Source: Bradyrhizobium neotropicale (GTDB lineage Bacteria > Pseudomonadota > Alphaproteobacteria > Rhizobiales > Xanthobacteraceae). From it: DNA of 38,779 bases. A program made the position numbers and the translations under genes. Numbering within the stretch: position 1 is the stretch's first letter; every line of letters begins with the position of its first letter. The notes under the pieces are model-generated. The model saw only the letters and a program-made list of their open reading frames with translations. It was not told the origin of the DNA and ran no database searches. Below are positions 33,632 to 38,779 of the stretch, piece after piece. The stretch covers positions 64,206 through 102,984 of the forward strand of contig NZ_LSEF01000034.1 of NCBI RefSeq assembly GCF_001641695.1, read 5' to 3'.

Positions 33632-34780
33632 CTACGCCCGCTTCACCCCGATCACGCGGCCCTTTTCGATCGCGAGTGCCAGCTCGCCGCGCTTGAGCTT
33701 TAGTGCGGCGTCGCCGAACAGTTCGCGGCGCCAGCCGCGCAAGGCGGGCACGTCGGCCTCGTCATCGGCCGCGATCTCTTCGAGATCGTCGACGGTCGCG
33801 ATCACCTTGCTGGCGACCGCATGACGCTCCGCGGTCATGCGCAGCAAGACCTTCAACAGCTCGACGATCGCTGCACCATTGGAATTGTTGCGCGGCTTTT
33901 CCAGCTTCGGCAGCGTCGCGAAATCGCGCGCCAGTCCGCGCTCGACCGCGGCGACGATGTCCGCGCCCCATTTGGACTTCTCAAAGCCCTTCGGCACCGA
34001 GCGCAGATGAGCGAGCTTCTCCAGCGAGGTCGGCGCATGGGTTGCGATGTCGCTGATCGCCTCGTCGCGCAGCACGCGGCCGCGCGGCACGTCGCGGCTC
34101 TGCGCCTCCTGCTCGCGCCAGGCCGCCACTTCCATCAGCACCGCGAGGTCCTTCGGCTTGCGCACCCGCGTCTTCAGCCGCTCCCAGGCCCGTTCGGGGT
34201 GGAAGTCATAGGTGCGCGGCGAGGTCAGGATCTCCATCTCGATCGAGACCCATTCGCTGCGGCGGCGCTTCTTGAGGTCGGCGTCGAGCGCGGCGAACAC
34301 GTCGCGCAGATGCGTGACGTCGGAGACCGCGTAATGCATCTGCTCCTTGGTCAGCGGCCGGCGCGACCAGTCGGTGAAGCGATGGGTCTTGTCCGGCCGG
34401 TGGCCAGTGACCTTCTCCACGAGCTGATCGTAGGCGATGCTGTCGCCATAGCCGAGCACCATGGCCGCGATCTGGGTGTCGAACACCGGATGCGGGATGA
34501 TGTTGGCCTGGTGCCAGACGATCTCGATGTCCTGCCGGGCGGCGTGGAACACCTTCAGCACGGCCTCGTTGGCCATCAGCTCGAAGAACGGCTTGAGGTC
34601 GATGCCCTCGGCCAGGGCGTCGATGACGATGGCTTCCTCGGCGCTTGCCATCTGCACCACGCACAAGAGCGGGTAGTAGGTGGTCTCGCGCAGGAACTCG
34701 GTATCGACGGTAATGACGGGGTGCTTGGCCAGCCGGCTGCAGGCAGCCGCGAGGTCAGCGGTGGTGGTAATCAGATCCAT
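33632..34780 (-). CDS. rnd: Ribonuclease D
   Basis: The 382-residue protein has the DEDDy exonuclease motifs: VDTEFLRE (about 25-32), [11 protein letters not shown], and [12 protein letters not shown] with the catalytic Tyr and Asp. A C-terminal HRDC-type helical region follows ([16 protein letters not shown] and [11 protein letters not shown]). It trims 3' ends of tRNA precursors and other RNAs. Length and order are normal. It is convergent with the class III aminotransferase. The 418 bases upstream to the transporter operon hold only the small ORF described next and a terminator. Confidence 0.96.
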   Translation of the reverse strand: MDLITTTADLAAACSRLAKHPVITVDTEFLRETTYYPLLCVVQMASAEEAIVIDALAEGIDLKPFFELMANEAVLKVFHAARQDIEIVWHQANIIPHPVFDTQIAAMVLGYGDSIAYDQLVEKVTGHRPDKTHRFTDWSRRPLTKEQMHYAVSDVTHLRDVFAALDADLKKRRRSEWVSIEMEILTSPRTYDFHPERAWERLKTRVRKPKDLAVLMEVAAWREQEAQSRDVPRGRVLRDEAISDIATHAPTSLEKLAHLRSVPKGFEKSKWGADIVAAVERGLARDFATLPKLEKPRNNSNGAAIVELLKVLLRMTAERHAVASKVIATVDDLEEIAADDEADVPALRGWRRELFGDAALKLKRGELALAIEKGRVIGVKRA

Positions 34781-34895
34781 GAACGGCCCATGACACGTAC
34801 ATCAGCCGTTCTGCCGAAAGTGCTGTGATGTCAAGGGGCTCGTAGCGAATTCGGGCCTTGAATTTGGGTCGGAATCGCTTGAACCGGTCCAAATC

Positions 34896-35006
34896 CTACT
34901 CGTAGCGGATCCGCTGCGAGGGTTTGCGGGCGCAGGGCAGCGCCACCACGACCACGCACATCGCGACCAGCGCCAGTCCCAGGAACTCGAAAACCAACAG
35001 ATCCAC
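34896..35006 (-). CDS. Possible 36-residue single-pass membrane protein
   Basis: From a GTG at 35006 the frame reads VDLLVFEFLGLALVAMCVVV, then VALPCARKPSQRIRYE and stop. This is one hydrophobic segment of about 22 residues followed by a basic tail, which is a credible tiny inner-membrane protein. GGGGGA lies seven bases before the GTG. That site can pair with a CCCCC run about 25 bases further up, which could mask it. It is much too short for standard gene calling, and a longer overlapping frame (34802-35023, Trp/Ser/Arg-rich) is less protein-like. Confidence 0.4.
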   Translation of the reverse strand: MDLLVFEFLGLALVAMCVVVVALPCARKPSQRIRYE

Positions 35007-35136
35007 GGCAAAATCCCCCGCAAGACCGTTAGAATTGTCGGGGGCGCGTTGACGGTCTGTTAATTCTCGTGGTTACCGCCGGCGGGACGGGTCGAATGGT
35101 GGACGAGAGGTTAACGGGGGCTCGGATCGCGTGTCC

Positions 35137-35174
35137 CAAAACGCATTCGGCGCCCCGCATGGCGGAGCGCCGAA
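35137..35174 (-). terminator. Terminator of the ABC transporter operon
   Basis: TTCGGCGC (35146-35153) pairs with GCGCCGAA (35167-35174). After one mismatch the stem continues as CCGC/GCGG around an ATG loop. On the minus strand the stem is followed by TGCGTTTTGGG. It lies 25 bases past the binding-protein stop, as expected for the end of this operon. Confidence 0.75.
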
Positions 35175-35198
35175 GGTCGTTGGGCTATCCAGCCGCCC

Positions 35199-36530
35199 TC
35201 AGGGCAGCTTCAGCGAGGTCTCGGCGTTGTACGGCTTGAGCAGCTCGTCGGCGGCCTTCTGGGCGGCGGCGAGGGCTTCCTTGGGCTGCTTCTTGCCGTT
35301 CAGGACCAGCATCACCTCGTCCTCCAGCGTCTTGCGGACGGGCACCGTCTTGTAGGTCGCGAACCAGGGCTTTGCGACGTCGAGCTGCTCGACGGCAGTT
35401 TTTGCGTCCGGGTTCTTGTTGAGGAAGTCGACCATGTCGGGCGTCTTGTAGGCGGCCATGTTGGGCGCGAAGTAGCCGGTGGCGCGGCTCCACCAGCCGC
35501 TCTTCTCCGGCGAGGTCATCCACTTGATCAGCGTCCAGGCGGCCTTCTGCTTGTCGGCCTCTAGGCCCGCCGGAATGATCAGCGAAGCGCCGCCGATCGG
35601 CACGGCGTTGCGGACGTTGCGCGGGATGAAGGCGACCTTGTAGTTGAACTTGGCGTTGTCGCGGACATAGGTCAGCGAACCCGTCGACAGCATCATCATC
35701 GCGGCGTTGCCGGAGATGAAGGAGGTGCTCACGGCCGGACCTGGCGTGGCGCCCGGCGCATGCACCTTGTGCTTGGCGACGAGGTCGTTCCACCAGGTGA
35801 GCGCGCCGAGCATCGAGGGCGTGTCGTAATAGACCTCGCCGCCGAACTCCTCGTTGTAGTAGCGCCCGCCATTGGACATGGTGAGCGTTTCCATCATCCA
35901 GCCGCAATAATCATAGGCGCAGGGGATGGCGATGCCCCAGCGCGTGACCTTGTCGCCTTCGCGCTTGGTGAGCTTCTTGGCCCAGTCGGTGAGCTCCGCC
36001 CAGGTCTGCGGCGGCTTGTCCGGGTCGAGGCCGGCTTCCTTGGCCTGATCGGCGTTGATGTAGAGCAGCGGCGTCGAATTGTGGAAGGGCACGCCGTAGA
36101 CCGAGCGGTTGATCACCGCGTTGCCTTGCAGCGCCGGGAAGAACTGGCCGAGGAACTGCTCCTTGGTGGTGCCGTCGGCGGCGATCAGGGAATCGAGATT
36201 GGTGAGCTCGTTCTCGATCTGCATGTCGAGCAGGAAGTTCGCCGACATGATCACGGCGGCGGGTGGCTTGCCGGCCTTGATCGCGGCGCGAGTCTTGATC
36301 AGCGTGTCGTCATAGGAGCCGGTGTAGACGGCGGTCGCCTTGATCGCGGGATGGCTCTCGTTGAACTCCTTGATCAGCGTGCCCATGTCGCGGGCAAGCT
36401 TGCCGTCGACGGGCACGGGGAAGAACAGGTCGATCTCGGTCGGGCCTTCGGCCATCGCCGGGAAGGCGAGGGCGCCAGCCAAAGTGCCTGCGATGGCGAG
36501 GCCAAGCATGAGCCTGCGGGAGAACAGCAT
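35199..36530 (-). CDS. ABC transporter substrate-binding protein (UgpB-like)
   Basis: The 443-residue protein has a signal peptide, MLFSRRLMLGLAIAGTLAGA, cleaved after PAMA near residue 27. The lobes follow: EIDLFFPVPVDGKL, TAVYTGSYDDTLIKTRAAIK with AGKPPAAVIM (the region most like UgpB), and the hinge YGVPFHNSTPLLYIN. It binds its ligand in the periplasm and delivers it to the permeases. Glycerol-3-phosphate or a glycerophosphodiester is suggested by the UgpB-like text and the phosphodiesterase neighbour, but a sugar is possible. The start at 36530 has AGGAG upstream, although the frame stays open far beyond. Confidence 0.88.
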   Translation of the reverse strand: MLFSRRLMLGLAIAGTLAGALAFPAMAEGPTEIDLFFPVPVDGKLARDMGTLIKEFNESHPAIKATAVYTGSYDDTLIKTRAAIKAGKPPAAVIMSANFLLDMQIENELTNLDSLIAADGTTKEQFLGQFFPALQGNAVINRSVYGVPFHNSTPLLYINADQAKEAGLDPDKPPQTWAELTDWAKKLTKREGDKVTRWGIAIPCAYDYCGWMMETLTMSNGGRYYNEEFGGEVYYDTPSMLGALTWWNDLVAKHKVHAPGATPGPAVSTSFISGNAAMMMLSTGSLTYVRDNAKFNYKVAFIPRNVRNAVPIGGASLIIPAGLEADKQKAAWTLIKWMTSPEKSGWWSRATGYFAPNMAAYKTPDMVDFLNKNPDAKTAVEQLDVAKPWFATYKTVPVRKTLEDEVMLVLNGKKQPKEALAAAQKAADELLKPYNAETSLKLP

Positions 36531-36541
36531 CGAAAAATCTC

Positions 36542-37411
36542 CTATTTGATGCCTGAGGTGACGAAAGAGCTGATGAAGCGCTTCTGGAAAATGAGGAACG
36601 TGATGAGCAGCGGCGCGATCACCATGAGCGTGCCCGCGGCGATCGTGCCCCAGGCCTGGGTGCCCTCGGCCGTGGCGGTGAAGACGGACAGACCGACCGT
36701 GAGCGGCCGCTTGTCCGGCGAATTGATCACCATCAACGGCCACAGGAAGTCGTTCCAGTGGCTGGTCACGGAGATGATGGCGAAGGCGGAGAAGCTCGGC
36801 AGCGACAGCGGCACGTAGATGTGGCGGATGCGCTGGAGCAGGCCCGCGCCGTCGATCAGTGCGGCATCCTCCAGCTCGGTCGGGATCGCTTCGAAGGCCT
36901 GGCGCATCAGGAAGGTGCCGAAGGCGGAGGCGAAGAACGGCATCATCACGCCGGTCAGCGTGTCGTAGAGGCCGAGCTGCGCCACGAGCCTCAGGTTCGG
37001 CACGATCAACAGCACCGGCACCAGCATGAGCTGCATCAGGAACAGATAGAAGATCAGCGTCTTGCCGGCGAAGGCGAGGCGCGCGAACGCAAAACCCGCC
37101 AGCGTGATCGTGACGAACTGCACGAGCAGGATGCCGGTGCAGATGAAGGTGGTGTTGAGGAAATAGCGCGGGAAATCGCCGATCTCCCAGGCATCCCTGA
37201 TGTTGTCGAGCGTCGGCTTCACGCTCGGGATCAGCTCGGCCATGAGGTTGATGCCGTCGGAGGCGGGGCGCAGCGTTGCCACGCCCATCCAAAGGAACGG
37301 GATCAGCCAGACGATCGCGAGCAGCACCGTCAGCGCGAAACCGAGCTTTGGCGTGATCTCGCCCCGGGTGGCGAGCGGGGCTTCCTTGAACAGTGCGTCG
37401 AACAGTTTCAT
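36542..37411 (-). CDS. ABC transporter permease (MalG/UgpE type)
   Basis: The 289-residue protein has six hydrophobic segments and the EAA loop LEDAALIDGAGLLQRIRHIY-VPL near residues 187-209, which contacts the ATPase. It forms half of the membrane channel. Its ATG overlaps the stop of the partner permease as ATGA, and the binding-protein gene starts 11 bases downstream. No ATP-binding subunit is encoded in the window; it may lie further upstream or be shared with another importer. Confidence 0.92.
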   Translation of the reverse strand: MKLFDALFKEAPLATRGEITPKLGFALTVLLAIVWLIPFLWMGVATLRPASDGINLMAELIPSVKPTLDNIRDAWEIGDFPRYFLNTTFICTGILLVQFVTITLAGFAFARLAFAGKTLIFYLFLMQLMLVPVLLIVPNLRLVAQLGLYDTLTGVMMPFFASAFGTFLMRQAFEAIPTELEDAALIDGAGLLQRIRHIYVPLSLPSFSAFAIISVTSHWNDFLWPLMVINSPDKRPLTVGLSVFTATAEGTQAWGTIAAGTLMVIAPLLITFLIFQKRFISSFVTSGIK

Positions 37412-38358
37412 GGGCCGCCCTCCCGGTTCGCAAGCGTCCGGAAGGAGAGCGCGGTCAGGGCCATCAGCGCCGCGAGCGTCAGCAGCGTCGCCGCGGAAGC
37501 CTTGCCGATGTCGTAATGCTCCACGGCCTGCTCGTAGATGTAGAACAGCACGAGGTTGGTGGCGTTCGACGGGCCGCCCTTGGTCATGACGAAGACGTGG
37601 TCGACCTGTGTCACCGCGTTGAGCGTTGCGATGACCGTGACGAACAGGAAGGTGGGCTTGAGCTCCGGCAGGATGATGTAGCGCAGACGCATGAACGGTC
37701 CGGCGCCGTCGAGATGTGCCGCCTCCATGACGTCCTCGGGCACCGCCTGGAGCCCGGCGAGGAAGAACAGCATGTAATAGCCGGCGTTCTTCCAGATGGT
37801 GATGACCATGATCGCGTAGAGCGCGATATCGGGGTCGCCGAGCCAGTTCGGCAGCACCGGAAGCAGGCGGCCGATGTAGTAGTCGAGCAGGCCGACATTG
37901 GGCAGGAAGATAAACAGGAACAGCGCTGACGCCGCCACCATCGGGATCAGCACCGGCAGGAACAGCGCGGCGCGCAATGCGCTGGTCACCGCGTTGGTAC
38001 GCGACAGCGCAAGCGCGAACAACAGCGCGAGGCCGATGCTCGGGATCGCGGTGCCGACGGCGTAGATGAGGTTGTTGACGACCGCGCCGGTGAAGGAGGG
38101 ATCGGCAAGCACCGCGCTGATGTTGTCGAGGCCGACGAAGCGGACCGGCGCCTTCGGCGTTGTGCGCTGGTAGAGCGCATCGACGAACACGCGGCCCATC
38201 GCGCCATAGGTGAACAGCGCGAGAAAGATCAGTGAGGGCAGCAGCAGGAGATAGGCCGGCAGCGAGGCCTTGAGGCCCGCGGCAAATCTCCTGAGAGCAT
38301 GTAGTCGCGGCGGCGCCGAGGTCGCGACCGGGAGAGCCGCGGGTCCAGCGAGGCTCAT
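37408..38358 (-). CDS. ABC transporter permease (MalF/UgpA type)
   Basis: The 316-residue protein starts MSLAGPAALPVATSAPP, has six membrane segments, and carries the EAA loop VMEAAHLDGAGPFMRLRYII. It is the partner permease of the importer. The ATG at 38358 comes one base after the phosphodiesterase stop (TGAGATG), so the two genes are almost certainly co-transcribed and probably coupled. The frame extends to 38385, but that would overlap the preceding gene and has no site. Confidence 0.91.
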   Translation of the reverse strand: MSLAGPAALPVATSAPPRLHALRRFAAGLKASLPAYLLLLPSLIFLALFTYGAMGRVFVDALYQRTTPKAPVRFVGLDNISAVLADPSFTGAVVNNLIYAVGTAIPSIGLALLFALALSRTNAVTSALRAALFLPVLIPMVAASALFLFIFLPNVGLLDYYIGRLLPVLPNWLGDPDIALYAIMVITIWKNAGYYMLFFLAGLQAVPEDVMEAAHLDGAGPFMRLRYIILPELKPTFLFVTVIATLNAVTQVDHVFVMTKGGPSNATNLVLFYIYEQAVEHYDIGKASAATLLTLAALMALTALSFRTLANREGGP

Positions 38359-38359
38359 C

Positions 38360-38779
38360 TCATCGCGCCGCGAAGTTGAGCGCATAGTCGCGGTCGTCCA
38401 TTCCCGCCGGTGCGGCGAAGGGGAAGCGCAGACTGGTGTCGAGGAAGTCGTGGCTGTGCACGACCAGGTTTTCCTGATCGATCAGCACCACGCCATAGGC
38501 CGGTGGCTCGTGGCTCGCGAGATGGTCGGTGGCGGCGGGATCGAGCTCGAACCAGACCTGATGGTTGGTGCCGCGCAGGGTGGAGAAGGGGATCTTGCCA
38601 TAGCTGCCGAAAATCGGCCGGTGCACATGGCCGAAGAAGAGGTGACGGATGCGCGAACGATAGGGCGCGATCACCTCGGCGAATTCCGCACTCTGCTTCA
38701 GCGCGATCTCGTCCATTGCGTGCACGCCGACCGGGAAGGGCGGGTGATGCATGAACACCACGAACGGCGTGTCGGCGGG
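38360..38779 (-). CDS. GpdQ-like metallophosphodiesterase, C-terminal part (5' end outside window)
   Basis: The frame is open to the right edge; 139 residues are visible, about half of a typical member. It shows the metal ligand motif FMHHPPFPVGVHAMDEIAL and then LFFGHVHRPIFGSYGKIPF. These are the last two conserved blocks of class III cyclic-nucleotide/glycerophosphodiester phosphodiesterases such as GpdQ. The HHPPF-x2-G-x3-MD string is especially like that enzyme. It should hydrolyse a phosphodiester with two metal ions. Being first in the transcript before the importer suggests that it processes the imported compound. Confidence 0.85.
   Translation of the reverse strand, partial: PADTPFVVFMHHPPFPVGVHAMDEIALKQSAEFAEVIAPYRSRIRHLFFGHVHRPIFGSYGKIPFSTLRGTNHQVWFELDPAATDHLASHEPPAYGVVLIDQENLVVHSHDFLDTSLRFPFAAPAGMDDRDYALNFAAR

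Noticed and set aside
34802..35023. 73-codon minus frame upstream of rnd
   Set aside because: Rich in Trp, Ser and Arg with no natural pattern; the overlapping 36-residue frame is more protein-like.
35199..37433. A 744-codon minus frame spanning the binding protein and the second permease
   Set aside because: The upstream part is the permease gene read in the wrong frame; the signal peptide and AGGAG at 36530 set the true start.
1..38779. Search for CRISPR arrays, tRNA genes, insertion sequences or phage genes
   Set aside because: I saw no regularly spaced direct repeats, tRNA-like sequence, transposase or structural phage gene; the repeats present are isolated palindromes.

Overview
The window looks like chromosomal DNA of an alphaproteobacterium of the Bradyrhizobium / Nitrobacteraceae type. 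Base composition is GC-rich throughout. Many proteins and three intergenic palindromic repeats look like ones I associate with Bradyrhizobium. That placement comes from recognition, not from a search. I see no transposase, phage gene, integrase, tRNA, rRNA or CRISPR array. Most of the window reads as core genome with small accessory or lineage-specific genes between.

Layout: 1-3004 holds small accessory genes: a partial secreted protein, an ArsC-type reductase, a SnoaL-like remnant, a DUF6894 protein, a Crp/Fnr regulator and a small hypothetical. 3153-11888 (minus) is a tightly packed envelope train, in transcription order lptF-lptG-lptD-surA-pdxA-rsmA-adh, with most stops and starts overlapping. 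It moves LPS to the cell surface and folds outer-membrane proteins, with vitamin B6 and rRNA methylation genes in tow. Divergent from it, pepA-holC and a lipoprotein run on plus. 14982-17554 (minus) holds an ABC-F ATPase, a 60-residue protein and a Gly/His-rich secreted protein. 17863-19190 (plus) is ndk and a TerC-family membrane protein. 19302-24471 (minus) is pgsA-like, hdaA-like, ppk1 and ppx, which combine phospholipid synthesis, replication control and polyphosphate turnover. purM-purN (plus) diverge from it. A GNAT enzyme, a cold-shock protein and an outer-membrane barrel protein follow.

28799-31942 is the least explained region. A LysR regulator is divergent from two acetyltransferase-like proteins, an isochorismatase-fold protein that lacks its catalytic Cys and Lys, and a 56-residue acidic-tailed protein. 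Next come a class III aminotransferase (plus) and ribonuclease D (minus). A possible 36-residue membrane protein lies upstream of rnd. At the right edge (minus) is a Ugp/Mal-like ABC importer (two permeases and a binding protein, no ATPase in the window) directly behind the 3' part of a GpdQ-like metallophosphodiesterase. That order suggests uptake and cleavage of a phosphodiester such as a glycerophosphodiester.

No clearly new large system is visible. The best leads are the degenerate-enzyme cluster behind the LysR gene, a Shine-Dalgarno sequence displayed exactly in the loop of a hairpin before the cold-shock gene, the transporter-phosphodiesterase unit, and the placement of palindromic repeats at convergent gene ends.
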